Part shown: positions 34,041 through 43,765 of the stretch, piece after piece
Position numbering within the stretch: position 1 is the first letter of the stretch
Layout of the letters: the number at the start of each line of letters is the position of its first letter
Assembly (NCBI RefSeq): GCF_000733725.1
Contig: NZ_JMQM01000002.1
Location: 434,001 to 498,000, forward strand
Reading direction: 5' to 3'
Length of the DNA: 64,000 nucleotides
DNA from: Nitratireductor basaltis
GTDB lineage: Bacteria; Pseudomonadota; Alphaproteobacteria; Rhizobiales; Rhizobiaceae
Position numbers and translations under genes: made by a program
Notes under the pieces: model-generated
The model's input: only the letters and a program-made list of their open reading frames with translations
What the model was told of the DNA's origin: nothing
Databases searched by the model: none

Positions 34041-37000
34041 ATGCCAGTGCAGATCAAGAAGCTTCTCGTCGCAAATCGTTCCGAAATTGCCATTCGCGTC
34101 TTTCGCGCAGCCAATGAGATGGGAATTCGAACGGTCGCGATATGGGCGGAAGAGGACAAATACTCGCTACACCGGTTCAAGGCCGACGAGTCGTACCAAG
34201 TCGGACGCGGGCCGCATCTGGACAGGGATTTCGGCCCGATCGAGAGCTATCTTTCGATTGAGGAAGTGATGCGCGTCGCAAAGCTCTCCGGCGCCGATGC
34301 AATCCATCCCGGATACGGCCTGCTTTCCGAAAGCCCCGAATTCGCCGAAGCTTGTGCGGAAGCCGGCATCACCTTCATCGGACCGAAGCCTGAAACCATG
34401 CGCCGCCTGGGAAACAAGGTTGCGGCGCGCAATCTCGCCGTCGAAGTGGGCGTGCCCGTCGTTCCGGCTACCGAACCGTTGCCGGACGATATGGATGCGG
34501 TTCGAAAGATGGCGGACGAGATCGGCTATCCGGTCATGCTCAAGGCCTCCTGGGGCGGTGGCGGTCGCGGCATGCGCGCCATCCGCAAGGCCGAAGACCT
34601 TGAACGCGAGGTGATGGAAGCCAAGCGCGAGGCAAAGGCCGCCTTCGGCAAGGACGAGGTCTATCTTGAAAAGCTCGTCGAGCGTGCGCGCCATGTGGAA
34701 GTGCAGGTGCTGGGCGACACGCATGGCAATGCGGTGCATCTGTTCGAGCGCGACTGCTCCATCCAGCGCCGCAATCAGAAAGTCGTCGAGCGTGCGCCGG
34801 CACCTTACCTTGACGACGCGAAGCGCGAAGAGCTCAGCGGCTATGCGCTGAAGATCGCGCAGGCAACGGACTATGTGGGGGCGGGCACCGTCGAGTTCCT
34901 CATGGATGCCGACACGGGCGCCTTCTACTTCATCGAGGTCAATCCACGTATCCAGGTGGAGCATACGGTCACCGAGGAAGTGACCGGCATCGACATCGTG
35001 AAGGCACAGATCCGCATTCTCGAAGGCCAGGAGATCGGCAACGGCAATACCGGCGTTCCGGTTCAGTCGGAGATCAAGCTCAATGGTCACGCGCTTCAGT
35101 GCCGCATTACCACGGAAGATCCCGAGCAGAATTTCATTCCCGATTACGGACGCATCACAGCCTATCGCGGTGCGACCGGCTTCGGTATCCGTCTTGACGG
35201 CGGCACGGCCTATTCGGGCGCGGTCATCACCCGCTTCTACGATCCGCTTCTGGAAAAGGTGACGGCATGGGCACCGACGCCGGAAGAAGCAATCCTGCGC
35301 ATGGACCGCGCGCTGCGCGAGTTCCGTATCCGCGGTGTCGCGACAAATCTGACCTTCCTTGAGGCGATCATTCGCCACGAGAAATTCCGCAACAACACCT
35401 ACACCACCCGCTTCATCGATACGACGCCGGAACTCTTCGACCAGGTGAAGCGCCGCGACCGCGCGACTAAGCTTTTGAACTATCTGGGTGATGTGACGGT
35501 GAACGGTCACCCCGAAGCACGTGACCGCCCGCGGCCCAAGGCCGATGCGGCTGCCCCGATCATCCCATATATCAACGGAGCCGTTCCCGATGGCACCAAG
35601 CAGGTGCTGGATGAGCGCGGTGCTGAAGGCTTTTCCAAGTGGATGCGCGAGCAGAAGCGCATTCTGGTGACCGACACCACGATGCGTGACGGCCATCAGT
35701 CGCTTCTGGCCACGCGCATGCGCACGCACGATATCGCACGCATCGCACCTGTCTATGCACGCGCGCTGCCGGAGCTGTTGTCGCTCGAATGCTGGGGTGG
35801 TGCGACTTTCGACGTTTCCATGCGCTTCCTGCAGGAAGATCCGTGGGAGCGTCTGGCATTGGTACGCGAAGGTGCGCCGAACCTGCTTCTGCAGATGCTT
35901 CTGCGTGGCGCAAACGGCGTCGGCTACACCAACTATCCCGACAATGTGGTGAAGCTTTTCGTGGAGAAGGCCGCAGAAGGCGGGATCGATCTCTTCCGCG
36001 TTTTCGACTGCCTGAACTGGGTGGAGAACATGCGCGTGGCGATGGATGCCGTTCGCGAGAGCGGCAAGCTCTGCGAAGCGACCATCTGCTATACCGGCGA
36101 TATCCTTGATCCGGAGCGCGCCAAATACGACCTGAAATATTATGTCGGCATGGCCAAGGAGCTTGAGGCTGCCGGTGCGAACATAATCGCTGTCAAGGAC
36201 ATGGCCGGCCTGTTGAAGCCGAATGCTGCGCGCGCGCTCTTCAAGGCACTGCGCGAGGCGACGGATCTACCGCTGCATTTCCACACGCATGACACGTCCG
36301 GCATTTCGGCAGCGACCGTTCTGGCGGCGGTGGAGAGCGGCGTGGACGCAGTGGACGCGGCCATGGATGCGCTTTCGGGCAACACCTCCCAGCCCTGCCT
36401 GGGCTCGATCGTCGAGGCGCTCAAGGGCGACGAACGCGACACCGGGCTCGACCGTGAATGGGTGCGCCGCATTTCCTTCTATTGGGAAGCCGTACGCAAT
36501 CAATATGCGGCCTTCGAGAGCGACCTGAAGGGCCCAGCCTCGGAAGTCTATCTCCACGAGATGCCGGGTGGTCAGTTCACCAATCTGAAGGAACAGGCAC
36601 GTTCGCTCGGTCTGGAGACGCGCTGGCACGAGGTGGCGCGCGCCTATCACGACGTCAACATGATGTTCGGCGATATCGTGAAGGTGACGCCGTCTTCAAA
36701 GGTCGTTGGCGACATGGCGCTGATGATGGTCAGCCAGGACCTGTCGGTTGATGAAGTCGTTGATCCGCGGAAGGACATCGCGTTCCCCGACTCGGTCGTC
36801 TCCATGCTGCGCGGCGATCTGGGGCAGTCGCCGGGCGGATGGCCCGAAGCGCTGCAGAAAAAGGCGCTCAAGAACGAGAAGCCCATCACCGTACGCCCCG
36901 GCTCGCTTCTGGAGCCAGCTGATCTGGAGGCAGATCGCAAGGAGCTGGAAGAAAAGCTTGGCCGCGAAGTCAGCGACTTCGAATTTGTCTCCTGGCTGAT

Positions 37001-37508
37001 GTATCCCAAGGTCTTCCTTGATTTCGCGGCCGCGCAGGAGACCTATGGCCCGGTCAGCGTTCTGCCGACGCCGGTCTTCTTCTATGGTGTCGAGACCGAG
37101 GAGGAGATCTTCGTTGATCTGGAGCGCGGCAAGACGCTAGTCATCCGCTGCCTTGCCGTCGGTGAGCCGGACGAGAAGGGCATGGTCACGGTATTCTTCG
37201 AACTCAACGGCCAGCCGCGCCGCGTGAAGGTGCCGGATCGCCGCCATGCAGGTGCTGCGAAGACGCGTCCGAAGGCGGAAGCCGGCAACGAGGCACATGT
37301 GGGCGCACCCATGCCGGGCGTCATCTCCTCCGTCTCGGTTACGACGGGTCAGGATGTGAAGGCGGGCGATGTCCTCTTGTCCATCGAAGCCATGAAAATG
37401 GAAACAGCGCTTCATGCTGAGCGTGACGGCGTGGTGTCGGAAGTTCTGGTGAAAGCCGGTGAGCAGATCGACGCAAAGGATCTGCTCGTGGTCTTCGAGA
37501 GCGCCTGA
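34041..37508 (+). CDS. pyc: Pyruvate carboxylase
   Basis: A 1,155-residue single-chain pyruvate carboxylase, closely resembling the Rhizobium etli enzyme in length and order. Biotin carboxylase domain at residues 1-450 (ANRSEIAIRVFRAANE, KASWGGGGRGMR, EVNPRIQVEHTVTE); carboxyltransferase from about 540 (TDTTMRDGHQSLLATRMRT, VKDMAGLLKP); biotin carrier at the C-terminus with the biotinylated Lys in SIEAMKMETALH (near 1119). It replenishes oxaloacetate from pyruvate. ATG at 34041 has GGAG only one base upstream; GTG at 34047, six bases on, has better spacing, so the true start may be there. A terminator follows. Confidence 0.96.
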   Translation: MPVQIKKLLVANRSEIAIRVFRAANEMGIRTVAIWAEEDKYSLHRFKADESYQVGRGPHLDRDFGPIESYLSIEEVMRVAKLSGADAIHPGYGLLSESPEFAEACAEAGITFIGPKPETMRRLGNKVAARNLAVEVGVPVVPATEPLPDDMDAVRKMADEIGYPVMLKASWGGGGRGMRAIRKAEDLEREVMEAKREAKAAFGKDEVYLEKLVERARHVEVQVLGDTHGNAVHLFERDCSIQRRNQKVVERAPAPYLDDAKREELSGYALKIAQATDYVGAGTVEFLMDADTGAFYFIEVNPRIQVEHTVTEEVTGIDIVKAQIRILEGQEIGNGNTGVPVQSEIKLNGHALQCRITTEDPEQNFIPDYGRITAYRGATGFGIRLDGGTAYSGAVITRFYDPLLEKVTAWAPTPEEAILRMDRALREFRIRGVATNLTFLEAIIRHEKFRNNTYTTRFIDTTPELFDQVKRRDRATKLLNYLGDVTVNGHPEARDRPRPKADAAAPIIPYINGAVPDGTKQVLDERGAEGFSKWMREQKRILVTDTTMRDGHQSLLATRMRTHDIARIAPVYARALPELLSLECWGGATFDVSMRFLQEDPWERLALVREGAPNLLLQMLLRGANGVGYTNYPDNVVKLFVEKAAEGGIDLFRVFDCLNWVENMRVAMDAVRESGKLCEATICYTGDILDPERAKYDLKYYVGMAKELEAAGANIIAVKDMAGLLKPNAARALFKALREATDLPLHFHTHDTSGISAATVLAAVESGVDAVDAAMDALSGNTSQPCLGSIVEALKGDERDTGLDREWVRRISFYWEAVRNQYAAFESDLKGPASEVYLHEMPGGQFTNLKEQARSLGLETRWHEVARAYHDVNMMFGDIVKVTPSSKVVGDMALMMVSQDLSVDEVVDPRKDIAFPDSVVSMLRGDLGQSPGGWPEALQKKALKNEKPITVRPGSLLEPADLEADRKELEEKLGREVSDFEFVSWLMYPKVFLDFAAAQETYGPVSVLPTPVFFYGVETEEEIFVDLERGKTLVIRCLAVGEPDEKGMVTVFFELNGQPRRVKVPDRRHAGAAKTRPKAEAGNEAHVGAPMPGVISSVSVTTGQDVKAGDVLLSIEAMKMETALHAERDGVVSEVLVKAGEQIDAKDLLVVFESA

Positions 37509-37529
37509 TCCAATCCGCGACCACCCAGT

Positions 37530-37560
37530 GAAAGCCGGCTCGTTGCAGCCGGCTTTCTTC
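37530..37560 (+). terminator. Intrinsic terminator after pyc
   Basis: An 11-bp stem (GAAAGCCGGCT 37530-37540 with its complement 37547-37557), 6-nt loop and a U-rich but interrupted tail (TTCTTCGTTC). Confidence 0.8.
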
Positions 37561-37665
37561 GTTCTGGACCAAATCGCGGGAACGCCATGTCTGTTGACCT
37601 CCTGTCACGAAACGGCGCTATGTGCAGCATTCGATTTTGCAAGGGGAGCCGGACGGCTCGTCTTA

Positions 37666-38844
37666 ATGGAAACCACCATGACTGATCGCACGAATATTCG
37701 CGGCCGCAGGGCCGGCGCTGCCTGTTTTTTCGCCAATGGCTTCATGGTCGGCAGCTGGGCGCCGCAGATACCTGAACTGGCACTGCGCTTTTCCCTCAGT
37801 GAATCGCAACTTGGGCTGCTGATCCTGGTTTTCGGCATCGGTGGGGTGAGCGCCATGCCGCTGAGCGGTATGCTGATCGGAGCCTATGGAACCCGCCCGC
37901 TCTTGCGTCTGTCTGCAATATTGCTCCCGACCGCATTCCTTGCCGTCATACTCGCACCCACACTGCCGCTTCTCGTGGTGCTGCTCGCACTGTTCGGTGC
38001 CATGCTGGGGGCGATGGATGTCTCGATGAATGCCAATGCGGTGCTGATAGAGCGCCGCCTTGGACGTGCAATCATGTCGTCTGCCCACGGGTTCTGGAGC
38101 CTTGGCGGCTTCGTCGGTGCGGGCGTCGGCGGGCTGGTGTTGGAAGCGAATGGCTATGTCTTCCATGCCATCGCGGTCGCCGTGGCTGCAATTGTGCTGG
38201 CGGTCATGGCGTGGCCGTATCTGCTTCTGGAGCGACGGCCGGTTCTGGAGGATCGGGGGAAGATGCGCCTGCCGCGCAATCCTGCGATCTATCTCGTGGG
38301 CATCATCACGCTGTTCTGCATGGCGCCGGAAGGCGCGGTTCTCGACTGGGCCGCGCTGTATCTGCGCGAGGAGATGGGCGCGAACATTGCCGTAGCGAGC
38401 CTTGCCTTCACGGCCTTTTCAGGTGCGATGGCATTGATGCGCTTTGCCGGTGACGGATTGCGCAATCGCTTCGGGGCAGTGCGGATGCTTCGTTTTTCTG
38501 GGATGCTGGCGGTGGTGGGAATGATCGGGGCAGGGCTCGCGCCATCTGCGGTCATTGCGATCGCGGCTTTCGCGCTTACCGGTCTCGGTATTGCCAACAT
38601 GGTGCCCATTGCCTTTTCGGCAGCAGGCAACCAGCCGGGTATTTCTTCAAGTGCGGGAATGAGCGTGGCGACCACGATCGGCTATTCCGGCCTGCTGATT
38701 GCTCCATCGCTCATCGGATATGTGGCCGAGCATACCGGCTTTCAGGTGGTCTATCTGGGGCTGGCAGGCCTCTTGGCTCTTGTTATCATGCTGGCCCAGA
38801 TCGTGGCACCTGCAGACCGGATTCTGTCTCAGCCGGCAGAATGA
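37666..38844 (+). CDS. MFS transporter, YbjJ-like
   Basis: A 392-residue membrane protein with twelve predicted helices. FFANGFMVGSWAPQIPELALRFSLSESQLGLLILVFGIGGVSAMPLSG is the YbjJ-type start; sugar or drug cargo is unknown. Start is either 37666 (METTMTDR) or ATG 37678; the reading frame remains open to 37459 inside pyc, which is not used. Neither start has a strong Shine-Dalgarno. A terminator follows at 38859. It is convergent with the DUF3309 gene. Function cannot be narrowed beyond the superfamily. Confidence 0.82.
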   Translation: METTMTDRTNIRGRRAGAACFFANGFMVGSWAPQIPELALRFSLSESQLGLLILVFGIGGVSAMPLSGMLIGAYGTRPLLRLSAILLPTAFLAVILAPTLPLLVVLLALFGAMLGAMDVSMNANAVLIERRLGRAIMSSAHGFWSLGGFVGAGVGGLVLEANGYVFHAIAVAVAAIVLAVMAWPYLLLERRPVLEDRGKMRLPRNPAIYLVGIITLFCMAPEGAVLDWAALYLREEMGANIAVASLAFTAFSGAMALMRFAGDGLRNRFGAVRMLRFSGMLAVVGMIGAGLAPSAVIAIAAFALTGLGIANMVPIAFSAAGNQPGISSSAGMSVATTIGYSGLLIAPSLIGYVAEHTGFQVVYLGLAGLLALVIMLAQIVAPADRILSQPAE

Positions 38845-38858
38845 CAACCATGTTGGAG

Positions 38859-38891
38859 GCGCCTGCACCCCGTGAGGGTACAGGCGCTTTT
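38859..38891 (+). terminator. Intrinsic terminator after the MFS gene
   Basis: A GCGCCTG/CAGGCGC outer stem (38859-38865 with 38881-38887) with an inner four-bp stem and CGTGA loop, followed by four Ts. Confidence 0.8.
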
Positions 38892-38901
38892 GTGTGGCCG
38901 G

Positions 38902-39060
38902 TCAGATCTGGCCCATCAAGACCAGTATCAGAATGATCACGAGAATCAGGCCGAGTATGCCCGAGGGCCCGTAACCCCAACCGCGTGAGTAGGGCCATGC
39001 GGGGATGGCGCCGATAAGCACAAGTATCAGGATGATAATCAGGATTGTGCCGAGTGACAT
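38902..39060 (-). CDS. DUF3309 small membrane peptide
   Basis: A 52-residue peptide (MSLGTILIIILILVLIGAIP...LGLILVIILILVLMGQI) consisting of two very similar hydrophobic helices of Ile/Leu/Val joined by a short WPYSRGWGYGPSG loop: the DUF3309 pattern. The ATG at 39060 is chosen because it starts exactly at the first helix; the open frame runs on to 39129 without sense. The function of the family is not known. It lies between the MFS gene terminator and the RND permease gene. Confidence 0.82.
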   Translation of the reverse strand: MSLGTILIIILILVLIGAIPAWPYSRGWGYGPSGILGLILVIILILVLMGQI

Positions 39061-39143
39061 GTGTGTTGCCCTTGCTAGAGATGAACCAACAGGCGCACAA
39101 CGCAAATGAAATGGGGCGGGTTCCAGCACCCGCCCCTCATGCT

Positions 39144-42100
39144 CTACTCAGCGGCCCTTGAATAGGGCAGATCATCATTCTCGCCGTCCAGGAAAGGCTC
39201 CTTGCGCTCCGCGGAAGACTTGCGGCGGAAAATGCGCGAGAGGATGCCGCGACGTTTTTCACCGGCGGGCTGATTTTCGCGCGTGAACACCATGAGAGCC
39301 GATGGTGTCACGATCAAAGTGAGGATCGTCGCAAAGGTCAGGCCATAGACGATGGCGCTCGACAGCGAAACCCACCACTGGGTCGAGGGCGCACCAATCG
39401 TTACCTCGTGGTCGAAGAGTTCCAGCCCGAGGCCAAACGCGATCGGCAAGACACCAAGCACGGCTGAAATGGCCGTTAGCAGAACTGGACGTGCGCGCTC
39501 TCGGCAAGTCTGCAGGATGGCTTCCTGCTTGCCCATGCCTTCGCTCCGCAAGCGGTCATAGGTATCGATCAACACGATATTGTTGTTCACCACGACCCCG
39601 GCAAGCGCGATGACACCGATGCCCGACATGACGATGCCGAAAGGTTGACCTGTGAGCAGCAGGCCGAGGAACACGCCGATCGTTGCCATCACCACGGTCA
39701 TCAGCACCAGGAAGACGCTCGTGAACTTGTTGAACTGCGCGAGCAGCACAACAAAGATCAGGAAAATCGCTGCGCCAAATGCCTTGCTCAGGAAGGAGGC
39801 TGCCTCATCGCTTTCCTCGCTGGAGCCTGCAAGCTTCCAGCGGGTCGCACCGAGGTCGAGACCTTCCATAGCCTGCGCGACATTTGCCTGCACCTGCGAG
39901 ACCTGGAACCCGCTCGACACATTGGCCGTCACTGAAACGGTTCGCTGGCTGTTGATGCGGTTCAGGATGCCCGTTGCCATCTCCGGTTCGCGCTCGACGA
40001 AATTGGAAATGGGTACGGGGCCCTGCGCTGTCTGGACCCGAAGCTGGTCGAGTGTCGAGAGCGTGCGCCGGTCTTCAGGCAGACGCAGGCGAATATCGAC
40101 CGCGTCATCGACACCGGCCGGACGGTAATCCGACAGCTTCAGACCATTGGTAACAAGTTGCACCACGGTGCCGACCGAGGCGGGGCTGACGCCATATTGG
40201 GCGGCCTTGGCGCGGTCCACCCGGATCGCCCAATCGATGCCCGGCGGCGGCAACCCGTCAGAGATGTCTATCACACCGTCGATCTCGCCGATCATGGATG
40301 CGACCTGTTGGGCCTGTTCGTTGAGATTTCGCGGATCGGCAGCGGAAAGCTGGATCTGGATTGGCTGGCCGGTGGGGGGGCCGGCTTCAGGTACACGAAC
40401 CTCGATTTCCACACCCGGCATGTTCGCCATCTCAGCACGCAGATCGTCCAGGATCTCGTTGGACGGCTTGCGTTCTCGCCAGTCCACGAACTCGTACTGG
40501 ATGACGCCGATCACATCCGCATCGATATCCTGTCCGCCGCCGCGGGTCTGGCCAACGCGGGTATAGACAGACTCGATGCCCGGCCAGCCGACAAGCTTGT
40601 CTTCTGCTGGGCGCACGAGACGGTCCATCTCGTCGAGCGAGAGGTTGCCGCGCGCGTGCACATACATCAGGCCGTATTCCGGTTCGACCTCGGGGAAGAA
40701 TTCGACGCCAGCGCCATATTTCGAATAGGCAAACTGGACACCAACCAGAAGAGCTATCGTCAGCAGAAGAACCGTCTTCGGGAAACGGATCGCGCCGCGC
40801 ACGAGGCTGATGTACCAGCCGTCCTTTTTGGGCTCTTCGTGAACCTCCGCCTTGGCGATGAGCGCGCCCAGCGTGGGGGTGAATATGAGGGCGTAGAACA
40901 TGGATGCTGCCAATGTCACGATCAGCGTGATTGGCAGATATTTCATGAACTCGCCCACGATACCGGGCCAGAATAGAAGTGGTGAGAACGCAGCGATGCG
41001 GGTCATGGTCGCCGCAATCACCGGACCGGCCATGCGCTTGGCGGCAAGCTCGAAGGCCGAGGCGCGATCCATGCCCTCGGTCATGCGGCGTTCTGCAAAT
41101 TCGGTGACGATAATCGCGTCGTCGACAAGCATGCCGACAGCCAGGATAAGACTGAAGAGCACGACCATGTTGACGGTGTAGCCCATCAGCGAGAGGGCAT
41201 AGATGCCCATGAGGAACGAAGCGGGCACGGCGAGGCCGATCAGGAAGGACGCGCGTCCCGATAGGGTGTAGAGCACGACGATGAAGACGAGGATCACCGC
41301 GATCAGAACGTGGTTCTGAAGATCCGAAAGCATGTCACGGATCATCACCGACTTGTCCTGGCTGAACGTGACATTCACGCCTGCGCCGGTCTCCTCAACA
41401 AAACTTTCGGCAATCGCCTTCACCTCATCCACGGTCTCCACGAGATTGGAGCCAACGCGCTTCTTTACCTCGATCGCGATGGCATTCTCGCCATTGAGAC
41501 GCGTAACCGTATCGGCATCGGTAAAGGTGGAGCGGACCGTCGCCAGATCACGCGCGCGGACCACCGCGTTCTGCGTGGCCACGATGGGCAGATTTGCCAC
41601 ATCTTCCACGTCCTCGATCAGCGAAGGAATCTTGACCGCATATTTGCCTTCGCTGCCTTCCAGGGCACCGGCAGCAACAAGACTGTTGGAGGCGTTCACG
41701 CCGCCGATCAGCTGATCGAGCTGCAGGCCATAGGATGAGAGCTTGACCGGATCGATGATGATCTCGACAAGCTCGTCGCGCGCACCCTGAATGGCGCCTT
41801 CAAGCACGCCCGGCACTTCTTCGATACGGTCGCGCAGTTCCTTGGCGGCATTGGTGAGAATCCGCTCCGGCACATCGCCTGAAAGGGTGACGACGAGGAT
41901 CGGGAACTCGGAGACATTCACTTCGTGGACACCGGGTTCGTCCGCACCCTGGGGCAGCTCGCGCTCTGCATCGGAAACCTTGGCGCGAACATCCTCGATG
42001 GCGTTGGAGAAGTCGTACCCGGCCTGGAACTCGACGAGTACATAGCCGCCACCCTGATAGGCGGAAGAGCGCATCTCCTTGACGCCTTCCAGCCCCTTGA

Positions 42101-42311
42101 GGGCCGTTTCGACGGGACGCAGCAACAGACGTTCGGAATCTTCCGGTGAAATGCCCTGATAAGACAGGCTCACATAGATGATCGGTATGGGAACATCCGG
42201 CTCAGCCTCCTTCGGAATGGACTGATAGGCCAGTGCGCCGGCGACGATGAAGAACATCAGAATCGACAGCGTCAGGCGCGCATTGCGTATGGCGAGACGA
42301 ACAATATCCAT
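39144..42311 (-). CDS. RND efflux transporter permease
   Basis: A 1,055-residue resistance-nodulation-division pump (AcrB-like HAE fold) with twelve helices and two large periplasmic loops. N-terminal helix followed by the AYQSIPKEAEPDVPIPIIYV region, and the proton-relay helix ILAVGMLVDDAIIVTEF with paired Asp residues; C-terminal half has GIGVIALAGVVVNNNIVLIDTYDRLR and GMGKQEAILQTCRERARPVLLTAISAVLG. It exports drugs, detergents or other hydrophobic molecules using the proton gradient. Adaptor gene is 12 nt upstream on the same strand. No outer-membrane channel gene is in the cluster, so a shared TolC-like protein is expected. Confidence 0.93.
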   Translation of the reverse strand: MDIVRLAIRNARLTLSILMFFIVAGALAYQSIPKEAEPDVPIPIIYVSLSYQGISPEDSERLLLRPVETALKGLEGVKEMRSSAYQGGGYVLVEFQAGYDFSNAIEDVRAKVSDAERELPQGADEPGVHEVNVSEFPILVVTLSGDVPERILTNAAKELRDRIEEVPGVLEGAIQGARDELVEIIIDPVKLSSYGLQLDQLIGGVNASNSLVAAGALEGSEGKYAVKIPSLIEDVEDVANLPIVATQNAVVRARDLATVRSTFTDADTVTRLNGENAIAIEVKKRVGSNLVETVDEVKAIAESFVEETGAGVNVTFSQDKSVMIRDMLSDLQNHVLIAVILVFIVVLYTLSGRASFLIGLAVPASFLMGIYALSLMGYTVNMVVLFSLILAVGMLVDDAIIVTEFAERRMTEGMDRASAFELAAKRMAGPVIAATMTRIAAFSPLLFWPGIVGEFMKYLPITLIVTLAASMFYALIFTPTLGALIAKAEVHEEPKKDGWYISLVRGAIRFPKTVLLLTIALLVGVQFAYSKYGAGVEFFPEVEPEYGLMYVHARGNLSLDEMDRLVRPAEDKLVGWPGIESVYTRVGQTRGGGQDIDADVIGVIQYEFVDWRERKPSNEILDDLRAEMANMPGVEIEVRVPEAGPPTGQPIQIQLSAADPRNLNEQAQQVASMIGEIDGVIDISDGLPPPGIDWAIRVDRAKAAQYGVSPASVGTVVQLVTNGLKLSDYRPAGVDDAVDIRLRLPEDRRTLSTLDQLRVQTAQGPVPISNFVEREPEMATGILNRINSQRTVSVTANVSSGFQVSQVQANVAQAMEGLDLGATRWKLAGSSEESDEAASFLSKAFGAAIFLIFVVLLAQFNKFTSVFLVLMTVVMATIGVFLGLLLTGQPFGIVMSGIGVIALAGVVVNNNIVLIDTYDRLRSEGMGKQEAILQTCRERARPVLLTAISAVLGVLPIAFGLGLELFDHEVTIGAPSTQWWVSLSSAIVYGLTFATILTLIVTPSALMVFTRENQPAGEKRRGILSRIFRRKSSAERKEPFLDGENDDLPYSRAAE

Positions 42312-42323
42312 CAGGGCTGGTTC

Positions 42324-43469
42324 CTACTGAACCGCTTGTTCCGCAAGGGAGCCAGCGAGTTTGCGGATGAGTTCAGGGTCGGCGTCGACCGCGTTGACCT
42401 TTTCGCCGTCGCGCACCAGATCCTGACCGGCCACGATGACCCGCGCATTTTCCGGGATGCCGGCGAGGTACAGCGCGCCGGGCGTGTCGTCGACAATGTC
42501 GATCGGGTAGAACGAAACCAAGTCTTCTTCGCCAACTGCGCGAATGCCGAGATCGCCGTCATTGCTCAATGTCACGACGGAGCGCGGCAAGGCGACCGTC
42601 TCGACCGACTCGGAGAGAATGCTGATCTCAGCAGTCATGCCGGCCGGAATGGTTCCAGCCTTGTTGTCGATAGCCACCTCGACCTGAAATGTGCGTGTCT
42701 GGGGTGAGGCTTCGCGGCTGACATAGCGGATGGTGCCATCCAGATCGCGACCATTCACGAGGCGCACACGCGCCTTGTCGCCGCTCTTGATCGTGCCGAG
42801 ATCGCGCTCGGACACTTCGCCGATCGCAAGCATCGGGTCGAGCTTCAGCAGGGTGGCGACCTCGCTGCCCTGCATGATGGAGCTGCCTGTCTCGACCGGT
42901 ACCGAATCGATAAGGCCGGCGAAAGGCGCCTTGACGATCACGCGATCAAGGTCGGCCTGTGCTGCCTCAACTGCCGAGCGTGCGCTGGCGAGTGCGGAAC
43001 GGGCTGCATCGAGCTGCAGGCGGGCAATATTGCCGCTCTTCGACAGGCGCTCGGCCGCGCTTGCCTCCGCTTCGCGCTGAGCAAGCGCCTGCTTTGCCGA
43101 AGCGAGCGCAGATTCCTTGCCCTCGGTCTGAAGCTTCAGAATGACTTCGCCTTCTTCAACATGTTGACCCTTTTCCACCGTCAGCTCTTCAACGATCCCG
43201 GAGGAGCGCGCGGCAAGAACCGACTTTTTGTCAGGAGCCGTGTAACCGGATACGCGAATGGTGCGGGCGTGCTCAAGGCGAGGGGGGACGGCAACCTGTA
43301 CCGTCTTCAGCGCAACTTCGCGCGCTGGTGCTTCCGCCGCTTGCGCCTGCTTCTCTTCAGCCTCGGCACTGGCGCTGCCAACGGACGCGAATTCGCCAGT
43401 CGCGATCCACGCGCTTGTTGCCAGCAGCACGACAATGGCTGCGACCTTGTGGAACTTTATCTTTGCCAT
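42324..43469 (-). CDS. RND efflux periplasmic adaptor (membrane fusion protein)
   Basis: A 381-residue adaptor with an N-terminal anchor/signal (MAKIKFHKVAAIVVLLATSAWIA), barrel-sandwich lipoyl motif (VLAARSSGIVEELTVEKGQHVEEGEVILKL), a long coiled-coil hairpin of Ala-rich helices (SALASAKQALAQREAEASAAERLSK...RSALASARSAVEAAQ) and the second half lipoyl (VIVKAPFAGLIDSVPVETGS). It links the RND pump with an outer-membrane channel. The frame is open to 43718, but ATG at 43469 is the sensible start. Transcribed divergently from the TetR regulator; the 296-bp intergenic region holds a cluster of TGACA/TGTCA half-sites. Confidence 0.9.
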   Translation of the reverse strand: MAKIKFHKVAAIVVLLATSAWIATGEFASVGSASAEAEEKQAQAAEAPAREVALKTVQVAVPPRLEHARTIRVSGYTAPDKKSVLAARSSGIVEELTVEKGQHVEEGEVILKLQTEGKESALASAKQALAQREAEASAAERLSKSGNIARLQLDAARSALASARSAVEAAQADLDRVIVKAPFAGLIDSVPVETGSSIMQGSEVATLLKLDPMLAIGEVSERDLGTIKSGDKARVRLVNGRDLDGTIRYVSREASPQTRTFQVEVAIDNKAGTIPAGMTAEISILSESVETVALPRSVVTLSNDGDLGIRAVGEEDLVSFYPIDIVDDTPGALYLAGIPENARVIVAGQDLVRDGEKVNAVDADPELIRKLAGSLAEQAVQ

Positions 43470-43686
43470 TCTACTTTTCCAGTGTGAAGCGCCTGCCTGT
43501 CGGCGACCGCGTGGGGGTCGCTGTGCGGCCCAGAAATCTCGTGCCGAGAAAAAGCACAACCACAACTCTACAATGCCGCAGCATTGGGAGAAAGATGGTG
43601 ACACTTCCCTCCTGACATCAAGGGTAAGAGGATTTCCCTTTTCAAACGTAAAGTTGAAGCGCTGACTTATGGGCCTATATGGCTCG

Positions 43687-43731
43687 TGACACATTGACAA
43701 AATACGAAAAAATGTCAACTTCCATCTGACA
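43687..43731. promoter_or_regulatory. Candidate TetR operator cluster
   Basis: Half-sites TGACA (43687-43691), TTGACA (43694-43699), TGTCAA (43713-43718) and TGACA (43727-43731) form one perfect inverted repeat TTGACA-N13-TGTCAA and others overlapping it, 35-80 bp upstream of the tetR start codon and about 220-280 bp from the adaptor gene. This could be the binding region of the adjacent repressor. Confidence 0.5.
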
Positions 43732-43765
43732 TGGGTCCCGTGATACCGGAAAGCGAAGGCTGAAA

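Noticed and set aside
39144-43469. Naming the pump BepDE, MexAB or similar
   Set aside because: Family membership is clear but no substrate-specific or lineage-specific motif supports a name.
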